A stretch of 34,577 nucleotides of DNA from Dysgonomonas sp. Marseille-P4677 (GCF_016652235.1 NZ_JAEPKU010000041.1:1-34577), one strand, 5' to 3'. Counted from the stretch's first letter, positions 16,656 to 25,596 are shown. The notes: generated by a model from the sequence alone, not told the origin. Made by a program: numbers and translations.

Positions 16656-17617
16656 ACTTGTGTTATCATTTCAGCGACACTTTCCACCCAATAGCTTTCA
16701 TTGTTAAGACATGGAACATATGTAAATTGGGTTCCCCCATGCTTAATGAATAATTCTTGCGCCTTTAACTTTATATCATATAATGTCTCCAAATTATCGG
16801 CAGCAAAACCGGGAGCCATCACGACAACCCTCTTCTGGCCTTCTTTTGCTAATTGCTCCAAAGTTTCGCCTAAGTCCGGTTTGAGCCATTTGCTTCCCAT
16901 AGCAGAATGATATACCTGCCTTGTCTTTTTTGAATCGATACCGAGTTCTTTTAAAACCAGGCGCACTGTCTCCTTTGTTTGGTAGACATAATCAAATTCC
17001 CGCCCTTTTTCCCAACCAGCCTCAACATGATCTAAAGGTAAACTATGAAAAGTAAAGATTAACTTATCAAAATCCTCTTTGATATAAGGCTTTAAACTTT
17101 CAGCCAAAGCTTTTATATATGCAGGTTGCTTAAAATATGGTTCTATAAATTTCAGGCGAAAAGGGTATGGACGTTTAAAAAAGATGCGTCCGACCTCATC
17201 AACGACTGTCTTATACGAAGATTCTGCATATTGAGGAAATAGAGGAAGAACAATCACCTCGTGCAAACGCTTATTTTTTGCCATTAAGCGCTCTAATGCT
17301 AATTGAACATCCGGCTGTCCGTATCTCATAGCTACCTCAACCGGCAAGCCTGTCGAATTTTCGAGTTTTTGAGCCAGCATTTTAGCATGATGGAGTAGAG
17401 GTGAATCTTTCAATGTGTGATCCCAGATTAATTTATAGTGAGCCGTAGAACTAAACTGCCTCAAGGGTATAATCAACACATTAACTAAAATAGGTCTAAA
17501 CCAATCAGGCACAGTCATTACATACGGATCGGAAAGCATTGACTTTATAAAATACTTTACATCTTTCCTTTCACACGTTTTGGGACTCCCTGTATTTACT
17601 AATAATACTCCTCTCAT
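16652..17617 (-). CDS. hemH: Ferrochelatase
   Basis: This enzyme inserts iron into a porphyrin to give haem. It is 321 residues long. Family motifs seen are the start GVLLVNTGSP, LPLFPQYAESSYKTV, the metal-site segment FTFHSLPLDHVE with catalytic His191, and MAPGFAADNLETLYD with the conserved Glu277. The order and length match bacterial HemH. No other haem biosynthesis genes are in the window. Some Bacteroidales have incomplete haem pathways and use ferrochelatase on imported porphyrin, so its substrate source cannot be told from here. It is the first gene of a two-gene unit with the GT4 enzyme. Confidence 0.95.
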   Translation of the reverse strand: MRGVLLVNTGSPKTCERKDVKYFIKSMLSDPYVMTVPDWFRPILVNVLIIPLRQFSSTAHYKLIWDHTLKDSPLLHHAKMLAQKLENSTGLPVEVAMRYGQPDVQLALERLMAKNKRLHEVIVLPLFPQYAESSYKTVVDEVGRIFFKRPYPFRLKFIEPYFKQPAYIKALAESLKPYIKEDFDKLIFTFHSLPLDHVEAGWEKGREFDYVYQTKETVRLVLKELGIDSKKTRQVYHSAMGSKWLKPDLGETLEQLAKEGQKRVVVMAPGFAADNLETLYDIKLKAQELFIKHGGTQFTYVPCLNNESYWVESVAEMITQV

Positions 17618-17704
17618 TACTTTTAGGTGATAGTAAGCTTAATGATACATCTTAAATCATAATAATACTTACGAAAAAGAAAGGTTGACAACCTTAAAAA
17701 CACA

Positions 17705-17730
17705 AATACCACACTGAAACATGTGGTATT
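17705..17730 (-). terminator. Terminator-like hairpin after manA
   Basis: AATACCACA (17705-17713) pairs perfectly with TGTGGTATT (17722-17730) around an 8-base loop, starting 26 bp past the manA stop. The minus strand continues TTTGTGTTTTTAAGG, a broken T tract. A second small palindrome (AAGGTT/AACCTT, 17681-17695) lies just beyond. Confidence 0.55.
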
Positions 17731-17755
17731 GTAATTCGTTTATTGTATCTGCTAG

Positions 17756-18730
17756 TTAAACATATGTTTCAAGCAGTAAAACACTTCCTTCAGGGCTAAT
17801 GTTCACACTCTTTGTATCGGCAGGAATAAGAATTGTTTCTCCCTGCTTTACCGACAAGTCGTTACCTTTATCATCTCTGATGTTACAAGCACCACCCATA
17901 CAAATGTATGCGACAAATGAATCTATTTCAGAATAATCTCTTGTCACATCTTTCGTCAGTTCCAATAAATTAGTTGTAAAATATTGACATGATTCTAAAA
18001 GAACCGGCTGATTTTCTTTTCTTACATATGAGTTCTTATAATTGTCATACAGTTTGAAATCTATTGCATCTTTCGCTAATTCGGTATGCAATTCGCGCCC
18101 GTTTCCATTGGCATCTTTACGATTGTAGTCATAGATACGGTATGTAATATTCGATGTTTGTTGTATTTCGGCGATAAATGTACCGGCTCCGATAGCATGC
18201 ACACGACCAGCCGGCAAAAAGAAAACATCACCTGCTTTTACATTATGCTTTGCCAACGAATCTACAAAGGTATTATCCTCTATACTTTTAACATAAGAAT
18301 CGGGAGTCATCTGTTTTTCAAAACCTGAATATAAAAATGCCTCTGGTGCAGCATTTATCACATACCACATTTCAGTCTTACCAAAAGAATTATGTCTTTT
18401 CTTTGCCAGTTCATCATCCGGATGAACCTGTATAGACAAATTATCTCGGGCATCGATAAATTTGATCAACAAAGGAAAAGTAGTACCAAAAGTATGGAAG
18501 TTATTTTTTCCGACTAACTGATCTTTATATAAAGCAATAACTTCACCCAGATCTTTACCTGCCAGTTCTCCATTAGCAATAACAGACACATTTCCTTCCA
18601 CACTTGATATTTCCCAGCTTTCGCCAATACCTTCTTGTGCAGGAGTAACACCTTTGAACTTACATATTTCATTGCCGCCCCAGATAATAGATTTGAGGAT
18701 CGGACCAAACTTTAAAGGATACAATTTCAT
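17756..18730 (-). CDS. manA: Mannose-6-phosphate isomerase (type I, short form)
   Basis: This zinc enzyme interconverts mannose-6-phosphate and fructose-6-phosphate, linking glycolysis to GDP-mannose synthesis. The start used is the ATG at 18730 (MKLYPLKFGPILKS), giving 324 residues. The longer frame from 18766 is unlikely because the -7 box at 18764-18771 overlaps it. Zinc-ligand motifs are present: QVHPDD (Gln101, His103), KTEMWY (Glu120) and GRVHAIG (His178), followed by AEIQQTSNITYRIYDYNR. The length fits the short Bacillus-like ManA. It is transcribed separately from glgB, from which it is separated by a terminator. Confidence 0.94.
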   Translation of the reverse strand: MKLYPLKFGPILKSIIWGGNEICKFKGVTPAQEGIGESWEISSVEGNVSVIANGELAGKDLGEVIALYKDQLVGKNNFHTFGTTFPLLIKFIDARDNLSIQVHPDDELAKKRHNSFGKTEMWYVINAAPEAFLYSGFEKQMTPDSYVKSIEDNTFVDSLAKHNVKAGDVFFLPAGRVHAIGAGTFIAEIQQTSNITYRIYDYNRKDANGNGRELHTELAKDAIDFKLYDNYKNSYVRKENQPVLLESCQYFTTNLLELTKDVTRDYSEIDSFVAYICMGGACNIRDDKGNDLSVKQGETILIPADTKSVNISPEGSVLLLETYV

Positions 18731-18763
18731 CTTATTTTCACACGTTATATTAAAATTCTTTTG

Positions 18764-18771
18764 CAAAAGTA
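18764..18771 (-). promoter_or_regulatory. Predicted -7 box for manA
   Basis: Minus strand TACTTTTG matches TAnnTTTG and lies 33 bases before the chosen manA ATG. It overlaps the first codons of the longer reading from 18766, which therefore is probably not translated. Confidence 0.5.
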
Positions 18772-18855
18772 ATCAAACTTTGTCTATTTTGTAATGACTG
18801 AAATCAGCAAAGAAAAAATTAACCACAAATTAGATTTATCTCTGATCATCTGAAA

Positions 18856-18887
18856 AGCGGACCGAATCATCAAATATCCGGCCCGCT
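18856..18887 (-). terminator. Intrinsic terminator of glgB
   Basis: A GC-rich hairpin: AGCGGACCG (18856-18864) opposite CGGCCCGCT (18879-18887). Read on the minus strand the central mismatch becomes a G-U pair, giving a 9-bp stem followed by TTTT. It starts 21 bp after the glgB stop. Confidence 0.75.
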
Positions 18888-18907
18888 GTATATTTTTCTA
18901 TTTACAA

Positions 18908-20911
18908 TCAGTCTATTCTTTTCAAAACAAAAGCCGTGCGGGCCGGTATATATAACTTCAACCACCCCTTCGAATCTTTATGATATAACTCGTCGTAAAC
19001 AGTGAAGTGTTCGACCGAGTCATCGATAAGTCCATTACCCCCATAAGAGATATTATCTGTATCAAGAACTACCTTATATTTTCCTTCCGGCGCCAAGAAA
19101 CCATAATCGACGAACGATTTGTTAGGATTGAAGTTAAACACAAAAATTAAGTCTTTACGTTGATACGCCAACACCTGATCTTCGTCTTTATCCCATAATC
19201 TTAAAATCGGTGTTTTTTCAAATCCCCTGGTACCAACCAAAGAAAGCATAGCTTTATCAAAATCACCGAGATAGTGGTATTTCAAATCTTTATTATCGGC
19301 CAACCACCATTGTCTTCGAGCATATTTATATGACCAACCATTACCTTCTCGAGGAAAATCGACCCATTCGGGATGGCCAAACTCATTACCCATAAAGTTT
19401 AAGTACCCGCCATTGATAGTAGATGCCGTTACCAAGCGTATCATTTTATGCAAGGCAATCCCCCTATCGGTCAGGTACGAGCTGCCGTAATGTTTCGACA
19501 TATGCCAATACATATCGGCATCTATTAGTCGGAATATAATGGTTTTATCACCCACTAGAGCCTGATCATGACTTTCGGCATAAGAGATCGTTTTCTCGTC
19601 CTCCCTCCTATTAGTCAATTCCCAAAAGATACTGGTAGGATGCCATTCTTCATCTTTTCTTTCTTTTATTATCTTAATCCAATAATCAGGTACATTCATC
19701 GCCATGCGATAATCGAAACCATAACCACCATCTTTAAATTTTGCAGCCAAACCAGGCATTCCACTCACTTCTTCCGCAATAGTTATTGCTTTTGGATTAA
19801 TTTCGTGTATCAACTTATTCGCAAGCGTGAGATAGCAAATAGCATCATCATCCTCATTTCCATTAAAATAGTCAGAGTATCCTGTGAAATCATCACCTAA
19901 CCCATGACTATAATAGAGCATAGAAGTAACCCCATCGAATCGGAAGCCATCGAATCGATATTCTTCGAGCCAATATTTACAATTTGATAATAAAAAATGA
20001 ATCACCTCCGTTTTCCCGTAATCGAAAAGAAGCGAATCCCATGCCGGATGTTCACGACGACCACCTTCGTGAAAATATTGTGAGTATGATCCATCGAATC
20101 GTCCTAAACCTTCAACTTCATTTTTTACAGCATGAGAGTGCACTATATCCATTATTACGGCCAAGCCCAATCCGTGAGCATCGTCAATCAAATGCTTTAA
20201 CTCGTCTGGTGTTCCAAATCTTGATGATGCTGCAAAAAAACTGGACACATGATAACCGAATGATCCATAATAAGGATGTTCCTGTATTGCCATTATCTGA
20301 ATGGCATTATATCCATCTTCCTTTATACGAGGGAGTACATTCAACCTGAATTCCTCATATGTTCCTACTTTCTCAGCTTCCGAAGCCATACCTATATGAC
20401 ATTCATAGATCAAAAGAGGATCGGCATTCGGCTTAAATTTCTTTTTCGTAAATTCATATGGAGATTCAGGATTCCACACTTGAGCACTGAATATCTTAGT
20501 ATAGTCATCCTGAACTACTCGTGTGGCCCATGCAGGGATTCGCTCTGCTTCACCTCCATTCCAGCATACAATGAGTTTATAAAGATCTCCATGCTTTATT
20601 TTACTCAAAGGAAGCTTCAACTCCCACTCTCCATTATCTTTCGAATTTAACTTATAGTCTTCTTGTTTTTGCCAGCCATTAAAATCCCCAACCATATATA
20701 TCGCTATTGCATTAGGTGCCCATTCGCGAAATATCCACATGCGAGCAGTTTTATGCAATCCAAAATATAGATGTCCGGAAGCAAATTCCGACAGCGACAT
20801 TTTTCCATTCTTAGTTAGATCAGCCTCACGTTTTAAAACATATTTGTGACGCCCCTCTATCGCTTCCGAATAAGGTTCCAACCATGGATCGTTTTTTATC
20901 AGTTTAAGCAT
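18908..20911 (-). CDS. glgB: 1,4-alpha-glucan (glycogen) branching enzyme, GH13_8-like
   Basis: This enzyme creates alpha-1,6 branches in glycogen-like storage glucan. It has 667 residues: an N-terminal CBM48-type domain (about 55-145, FREWAPNAIAIYMVGDFNGW), a GH13 barrel, and a C-terminal beta domain. Active-site motifs are DIVHSHAVKNE, the nucleophile Asp326 in RFDG (324-327), the acid/base Glu380 in AEEVSGMPG, and the stabiliser Asp449 in ESHDQ. The extended motifs (SHAVKNEVEGLGRFDGS, AEEVSGMPG, NGGYLNFMGNEFGHPEW) look more like eukaryotic starch/glycogen branching enzymes (GH13 subfamily 8) than E. coli GlgB (subfamily 9). It is downstream of the NanQ-like gene by 35 bp and ends at a strong terminator. 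Confidence 0.92.
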   Translation of the reverse strand: MLKLIKNDPWLEPYSEAIEGRHKYVLKREADLTKNGKMSLSEFASGHLYFGLHKTARMWIFREWAPNAIAIYMVGDFNGWQKQEDYKLNSKDNGEWELKLPLSKIKHGDLYKLIVCWNGGEAERIPAWATRVVQDDYTKIFSAQVWNPESPYEFTKKKFKPNADPLLIYECHIGMASEAEKVGTYEEFRLNVLPRIKEDGYNAIQIMAIQEHPYYGSFGYHVSSFFAASSRFGTPDELKHLIDDAHGLGLAVIMDIVHSHAVKNEVEGLGRFDGSYSQYFHEGGRREHPAWDSLLFDYGKTEVIHFLLSNCKYWLEEYRFDGFRFDGVTSMLYYSHGLGDDFTGYSDYFNGNEDDDAICYLTLANKLIHEINPKAITIAEEVSGMPGLAAKFKDGGYGFDYRMAMNVPDYWIKIIKERKDEEWHPTSIFWELTNRREDEKTISYAESHDQALVGDKTIIFRLIDADMYWHMSKHYGSSYLTDRGIALHKMIRLVTASTINGGYLNFMGNEFGHPEWVDFPREGNGWSYKYARRQWWLADNKDLKYHYLGDFDKAMLSLVGTRGFEKTPILRLWDKDEDQVLAYQRKDLIFVFNFNPNKSFVDYGFLAPEGKYKVVLDTDNISYGGNGLIDDSVEHFTVYDELYHKDSKGWLKLYIPARTAFVLKRID

Positions 20912-20946
20912 ATGTTTTTGAATTTATAATGATGGAACAAAGTCCA

Positions 20947-21393
20947 CTATATTTTTATTTTAACAACGACTTTCCGTATCTGTCCGTCTCCTATACAAGG
21001 CGCATGCCCGTCTCCGGGGAAAAACACCACAAAATCTCCGGGCGAAACAGAGAATAAAGAAATAGCACTATCTTCGAAAAACTGAATATCTCTATCTATG
21101 TTAAAAGAACCACTTTCTTCCTGCAGATCAGCCCTCGATTTCCATCCAAAAGTCTCAGTTTTACTAATTGGCATCTGTATATCAATATACTGATTATGAA
21201 CTTCTAGTTTCGCATTCGCTTCAGTCTTCAGATTACTATCGCTTATCATCACGAACAAATCCTTGCCATGTAATTCTATCTTTTCCGGTTCTACCTTTAG
21301 AAAGTCAACCGATTTCAAATACTCAAAAGCATCCTTAAATAGAGGATGGATGTTATAGTACATCTCTGCATTTTTTAAACTATCTAATATCAT
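20947..21393 (-). CDS. YhcH/YjgK/YiaL family protein (NanQ-like anomerase)
   Basis: The 148-residue protein matches the DUF386/YhcH family. In E. coli the YhcH member (NanQ) helps sialic acid use as an anomerase; other members are linked to sugar metabolism. Motifs seen are HGKDLFVMISDSN, ..LEVHNQYIDIQMPISKTETFGW, and the cupin-like C-terminus FSVSPGDFVVFFPGDGHAPCIGDG followed by IRKVVVKI, including the His/Asp metal-type residues of the fold. It starts 8 bp after the lipoprotein gene stop and precedes glgB, all on the minus strand. No sialic acid catabolic genes are visible, so the sugar it acts on here is uncertain. Confidence 0.87.
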   Translation of the reverse strand: MILDSLKNAEMYYNIHPLFKDAFEYLKSVDFLKVEPEKIELHGKDLFVMISDSNLKTEANAKLEVHNQYIDIQMPISKTETFGWKSRADLQEESGSFNIDRDIQFFEDSAISLFSVSPGDFVVFFPGDGHAPCIGDGQIRKVVVKIKI

Positions 21394-21401
21394 ATTATAT
21401 T

Positions 21402-21809
21402 TTATTTACTTTTATAATCTTGTGGGCCGGCAACTATTGAGAAAAGATATTTTCCCAAATCGTCGTTATATTGATATTCCAATATAACATCATTCTCTCT
21501 AAAAAATCTCATATCAGGAGTAACCTTTATGGTCTTGACAATCTGAGGTAATAATTGAGTTTTAAAAAGCATCGTATCCGTAACTTCTACCCCTGTAATT
21601 GTATGATAATATTTATAATGCTTATCGGGAAAAGTTGCACAACTATCTAAACGGGTAAAGATATCCAGATTTTTAGGACATTGCTTATTTGCCTCTTTAG
21701 CAATCACCTTCAACTGCCCATCAACACCTCCGGAGCATTGTGTAAAACCGATTATGCCTATCAGCAATATTACACCAAAGAAATTGCGTACGTCAAAAAG
21801 CTTATTCAT
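21402..21809 (-). CDS. Small predicted lipoprotein of unknown function
   Basis: The 135-residue protein is not recognised. Its N-terminus has a hydrophobic stretch (FFGVILLIGIIGF) ending in a lipobox-like TQC with Cys25, so it is probably a lipoprotein. The residues after Cys25 (SGGVDGQLK) are not the acidic run typical of surface-exported Bacteroidetes lipoproteins, so it may stay on the periplasmic side. The mature part has two further Cys (43 and 57) that could form a disulfide, then a mixed alpha/beta sequence with VEVTDTMLFKTQLLPQIVKTIK and LEYQYNDDLGKYLFSIV. It heads a likely operon with the YhcH-like gene (8-bp gap) and glgB. Confidence 0.7.
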   Translation of the reverse strand: MNKLFDVRNFFGVILLIGIIGFTQCSGGVDGQLKVIAKEANKQCPKNLDIFTRLDSCATFPDKHYKYYHTITGVEVTDTMLFKTQLLPQIVKTIKVTPDMRFFRENDVILEYQYNDDLGKYLFSIVAGPQDYKSK

Positions 21810-21922
21810 GGATATATTTATTAACTCTTACAAGTTTAAGCAATTTAATCGGATTTTTAGTTAATTCCGCACTATTTTATCCTTCACGTACCTAAATAGT
21901 TTAGTCTGAAACAAATTTTAGC

Positions 21923-21930
21923 TATTTTTG
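21923..21930 (+). promoter_or_regulatory. Predicted -7 box for the M3 peptidase gene
   Basis: TATTTTTG matches TAnnTTTG, 34 bases before the ATG at 21965. A TTTA at 21900-21903 lies 19 bp upstream as a weak -33. The gap is divergent with the lipoprotein gene. Confidence 0.5.
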
Positions 21931-21964
21931 CCAAAAATCAATTCATTTACATAAATACTACTGT

Positions 21965-24112
21965 ATGAAGAAGTTTCTATTTTTTTTTAGTTTATTAATT
22001 ATGGTATACTCCTGTAATACTACCAGCCAGAAGGAAGCATCTGACAATCCTTTCTTCAGTGAGTTCTCCACACCTAATGGTGTTCCTCCTTTCGATAAGA
22101 TAAAAGCGGAACATTTCCTTCCTGCATTTGAAGAAGGCATGAAACAGCATAATATCGAAATAGATTCTATTGTAAACAATCCAGAAGCCCCTACTTTCGA
22201 AAACACTATTGTAGCATTAGATGAATCGGGTAGAATGCTGGACAGAGTAAATGCAGTCTTTTCTGTTATGACAGGAACAATGTCAGATTCTGTATTTCAG
22301 AGTATAGAAAAGGAAATTACACCTAAGCGTACCGAACATTATGATAATATAAATTTCAACGAAGGCCTTTTTGCCCGTATCAAAATTGTTCATGATGATT
22401 CTACCCGCACAAACTATACTACTGAACAAAAAATGCTTTTAAATAAAACTTATAAAAGCTTTGTACGTTCAGGTATACTGCTTGATGGCTCTAAACAAAG
22501 CCGTTTGCGTGAAATAAACAAAGAATTAAGCTCTGCTTCTTTAAACTTCAATCAAAATCTATTAAAAGAAACAGATAACTATCAATTAGTTATAGAAAAC
22601 AAAGAAGATCTCTCGGGCCTACCCGAAGATGTTATTGCAGCAGCGGCGGCAGCAGCTAAAGATAAGGGTCTTGAAGGTAAATGGGTTTTCGGCTTAAGTA
22701 AACCTAGCTGGGAACCATTTCTGCAATATGCCGACAATCGCGCCCTTCGTGAACAATTATACAAAGCAATGTACATGCGTGGCGACAATGGGAATGAGTT
22801 TGACAATAAAGAAAATATAAAAAAGATTGTTAGCCTCAGACTTGAAAAGGCTAATATATTAGGCTACAAGACACATGCTGATTATGTTTTAGAAGAAACA
22901 ATGGCCAAAACTCCCGATAATGTAATGACTCTATTAAATGACATCTGGAAATACGCATTGCCTCAAGCTAAGAAGGAAGCTACCGAATTACAGGCTATTG
23001 CAAAAAAAGAAGGCCATGATATAAAACTGGAATCATGGGATTGGGCATATTATGCAGAAAAACTTCGCAAAGAAAAATATGCTCTCGATGAGGAAGCTTT
23101 AAAACCATATTTCAAAGCTGACAATGTACGTGAAGGTGTTTTTGCTGTCGCAAATAAACTTTATGGTATAACATTTAAACAAAAAACAGACGTACCTGTT
23201 TATCAAAAGGATGTAAAAGCATATGAGGTAAGCGATGCTGATGGTTCGCTTATCGGTATGATATATTTCGATGACTTTGCACGCCAGGGCAAACGTCCGG
23301 GAGCATGGATGAGCAGTTTCCGCAAACAAGAAATATTTAAAGGTAACTTCGTTCACCCATTGATCTATAATGTAGGCAACTACAATCCTCCGACAGATGG
23401 AAAACCTGCCTTACTTACATTAGATCAGGTAGAAACAATGTTCCACGAATTTGGTCACGGGTTACATGGATTGCTATCTAAATGCACTTACAATGGCCTT
23501 TCAGGAACATCTGTATATCGCGACTTTGTTGAATTACCATCTCAGATTATGGAGCATTGGGCTTTCGAACCGGAAGTACTGAAAATGTATGCAAAACATT
23601 ACGAATCGGGAGAAGTGATTCCAAACGAATTAATTCAGAAAATACAAAACTCAGGGTATTTTAATCAAGGATTCAGAACTACTGAACTTGTAGCTGCTGC
23701 TATCCTCGACATGAAATGGTATACACTCGGTAATACAGCGAACTTCAACACCAAACAAGGTGAAGGCCTTGAAAAACTTGATGTGGATAAATTCGAAGCT
23801 GACGCTATGAAAGAAATAGGCTTAATAGATGAAATCATACCAAGATACAGAAGTACATATTTCCAACATGTATTCAGTGGAGGTTATTCTGCCGGATATT
23901 ATAGCTATCTATGGTCTGAAGTTCTTGATTCGGATGCTTTCCAAGCGTTTGTAGAAAAAGGCAACATATTTGATCAGGCTACAGCCAAATCTTTCCGCGA
24001 AAACATTTTATCTAAAGGCGGAACAGATGAGCCAATGACTCTTTATAAAAATTTCAGAGGTGCGGAACCTAACCCTATCTACTTGTTAAAGAACAGAGGT
24101 TTTGTAAAATAA
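21965..24112 (+). CDS. dcp: M3-family dipeptidyl carboxypeptidase, lipoprotein
   Basis: This zinc metallopeptidase removes dipeptides from the C-terminus of peptides. It is 715 residues long. A signal sequence (MKKFLFFFSLLIMVYSC) with lipobox Cys17 indicates an envelope-anchored protein. The M3 zinc motif HEFGH is at 494-498, with the third ligand Glu523 in VELPSQIMEHW. Other Dcp-type features are NPLFSEF-like opening text (NPFFSEF, residues 28-34), FDNKENI and HVFSGGYSAGYYSYLW near the C-terminus. Length matches Dcp (about 680-720). It is the first plus-strand gene of this half and is followed by efp. Oligopeptidase A is the close alternative within M3. Confidence 0.93.
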   Translation: MKKFLFFFSLLIMVYSCNTTSQKEASDNPFFSEFSTPNGVPPFDKIKAEHFLPAFEEGMKQHNIEIDSIVNNPEAPTFENTIVALDESGRMLDRVNAVFSVMTGTMSDSVFQSIEKEITPKRTEHYDNINFNEGLFARIKIVHDDSTRTNYTTEQKMLLNKTYKSFVRSGILLDGSKQSRLREINKELSSASLNFNQNLLKETDNYQLVIENKEDLSGLPEDVIAAAAAAAKDKGLEGKWVFGLSKPSWEPFLQYADNRALREQLYKAMYMRGDNGNEFDNKENIKKIVSLRLEKANILGYKTHADYVLEETMAKTPDNVMTLLNDIWKYALPQAKKEATELQAIAKKEGHDIKLESWDWAYYAEKLRKEKYALDEEALKPYFKADNVREGVFAVANKLYGITFKQKTDVPVYQKDVKAYEVSDADGSLIGMIYFDDFARQGKRPGAWMSSFRKQEIFKGNFVHPLIYNVGNYNPPTDGKPALLTLDQVETMFHEFGHGLHGLLSKCTYNGLSGTSVYRDFVELPSQIMEHWAFEPEVLKMYAKHYESGEVIPNELIQKIQNSGYFNQGFRTTELVAAAILDMKWYTLGNTANFNTKQGEGLEKLDVDKFEADAMKEIGLIDEIIPRYRSTYFQHVFSGGYSAGYYSYLWSEVLDSDAFQAFVEKGNIFDQATAKSFRENILSKGGTDEPMTLYKNFRGAEPNPIYLLKNRGFVK

Positions 24113-24130
24113 GTAGTTTTATTATCTTTG
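24101..24130 (+). promoter_or_regulatory. Predicted promoter for efp
   Basis: TTTG (24101-24104), 18-bp spacer, TATCTTTG (24123-24130). The -33 half lies inside the last codons of the peptidase gene. The leader to the efp ATG at 24171 is about 37 nt. Confidence 0.6.
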
Positions 24131-24170
24131 CAACTCGAAATTTTAATTAAAAATAAAAATATAAGAATTA

Positions 24171-24737
24171 ATGGCAACAACAGCAGATATAAGAAATGGG
24201 ATGTGTCTCGATATAGACGGGCAATACTATGTTATTATTGAATTTCTCCATGTTAAACCTGGTAAAGGAGCAGCTTTCGTCCGCACAAAGATGAGAAGCG
24301 TTACTACCGGACGTGTATTGGAAAGAACATTCAATGCGGGAGTTAAATTAGATGAGGTTCGTATCGAAAGACGTCCATACCAGTTCCTTTATCAAGATGA
24401 TATGGGTTACAACTTCATGAATACTGAAACCTTTGAGCAAATCTCTATCCCCGGAGAAACTATTTCGGGTGTAGCTTTCCTTAAAGAGGGTGACATGGTA
24501 GAAGTACAGGTCCATGCCGAAACTGAGACTGTATTAACAGCCGAAATGCCTCAGAATGTTGTCCTATTAGTTACATACACCGAGCCCGGATTAAAAGGTG
24601 ATACTGCAACAAACACACTAAAACCGGCTACTGTAGAAACAGGTGCTGAGGTGCGTGTTCCTCTTTTCATCAACGAAGGTGATAAGATCAAGATCAGTAC
24701 AGCTGATGGTTCGTATGTAGAAAGAGTAAAAGGATAA
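24171..24737 (+). CDS. efp: Elongation factor P
   Basis: EF-P binds stalled ribosomes and speeds peptide-bond formation at polyproline stretches. The 188-residue protein has the three-domain tRNA-mimic architecture. The N-terminal KOW-like domain carries the tip loop KPGKGAAF with Lys32 at the position that is post-translationally modified in many bacteria. Domain II contains [10 protein letters not shown], and the C-terminal OB domain has [35 protein letters not shown], the EF-P signature. It is likely a single-gene unit: a promoter lies in front and a strong terminator behind. No modification enzymes (EpmA/B, EarP) are in the window. Confidence 0.98.
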   Translation: MATTADIRNGMCLDIDGQYYVIIEFLHVKPGKGAAFVRTKMRSVTTGRVLERTFNAGVKLDEVRIERRPYQFLYQDDMGYNFMNTETFEQISIPGETISGVAFLKEGDMVEVQVHAETETVLTAEMPQNVVLLVTYTEPGLKGDTATNTLKPATVETGAEVRVPLFINEGDKIKISTADGSYVERVKG

Positions 24738-24758
24738 TTGAACCCTTTAATATATAAG

Positions 24759-24790
24759 AAAAGAGACATACCCAAAGATATGTCTCTTTT
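24759..24790 (+). terminator. Intrinsic terminator of efp
   Basis: AAAAGAGACATA (24759-24770) pairs perfectly with TATGTCTCTTTT (24779-24790), a 12-bp stem with an 8-base loop and a T run. It starts 21 bp past the efp stop. The A/T-flanked symmetry would also work on the other strand. Confidence 0.85.
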
Positions 24791-24835
24791 TACTTTTAAT
24801 ACTTGCTCTAATTCACGATATAATGCCTAACACTG

Positions 24836-25534
24836 ATGCAAAACAAAGCGAAACTAAATATAAAAGATTGGGCCGAAGAAGACCGTCCCAGAGAAAAGAT
24901 GTTGCTAAAGGGAGTAACAGCTCTATCTGATGCAGAATTGCTTGGAATACTGATAGCTTCGGGTAATAAAAATGAAACAGCCGTAGAACTCGCGCAACGC
25001 ATACTTCATAGTGTATCGAACAATCTAAATACACTGGGTAAACAAAATATAAAAGATCTCATAAAAAACTTCAACGGTATAGGTGAAGCCAAAGCAATTA
25101 CAATAGCTGCCGCTATGGAGTTGGGCAAACGCCGAAAGTTGGCGGAAGTACTCATTCAACCTCAAATAACATCCAGTGAAGATGTATACCAAATAATGCA
25201 CCCTGTATTAGCAGACCTGAAACACGAAGAGGTATGGATCTTGTTACTCAACAGAGCAAACAAAGTAATAAAGAAGATACAGATAAGTAAAGGTGGCATC
25301 TCAGGTACTGTTGTAGATATCCGCCTAATCATGAAAGAAGCTATCGATTCACTGGCATCGGCGATAATCCTTTGCCATAATCATCCTTCAGGTAATCCCA
25401 GTCCAAGTGTGGATGATGATAGCATCACAAGCAAACTAAAGGATGCCGGACAAATAATGGATATCACGCTACTAGATCATATAATCCTATGCGAACACTC
25501 ATATTATAGTTATCTGGATAAAGGAAAAATGTAA
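24836..25534 (+). CDS. radC: RadC family JAB1/MPN protein
   Basis: The 232-residue protein has an N-terminal helix-hairpin-helix region (about 20-100, with DAELLGILIASG and FNGIGEAKA) and a C-terminal JAB/MPN metalloprotease-like domain with the JAMM motif: His181, His183 and Asp194 in HNHPSGNPSPSVDD. Despite the name, a repair role for RadC is not established. Catalytic residues are intact here, consistent with a DNA- or peptide-acting hydrolase. Domain order and length match full-length chromosomal RadC rather than the short plasmid YkfG-like forms. It follows the efp terminator by about 45 bp. Confidence 0.93.
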   Translation: MQNKAKLNIKDWAEEDRPREKMLLKGVTALSDAELLGILIASGNKNETAVELAQRILHSVSNNLNTLGKQNIKDLIKNFNGIGEAKAITIAAAMELGKRRKLAEVLIQPQITSSEDVYQIMHPVLADLKHEEVWILLLNRANKVIKKIQISKGGISGTVVDIRLIMKEAIDSLASAIILCHNHPSGNPSPSVDDDSITSKLKDAGQIMDITLLDHIILCEHSYYSYLDKGKM

Positions 25535-25588
25535 ATGACGCATCTAAAAAACTTATCGGGTTCTATGTATTAAGTTACAAGTAAATAT

Positions 25589-25596
25589 TAACTTTG
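25589..25596 (+). promoter_or_regulatory. Predicted -7 box for the sufT-like gene and lpxH
   Basis: TAACTTTG matches TAnnTTTG. It lies 73 bases before the ATG at 25670. No -33 TTTG is evident. Confidence 0.45.

Noticed and set aside
18731-18766. Longer manA start at 18766
   Set aside because: The -7 box overlaps the extra codons, and ManA homologs start at the MKLYPLKF position.
23099-23356. Minus-strand reading inside the M3 peptidase gene
   Set aside because: Antisense to a clearly conserved coding region, with Cys/Phe-rich shadow composition.
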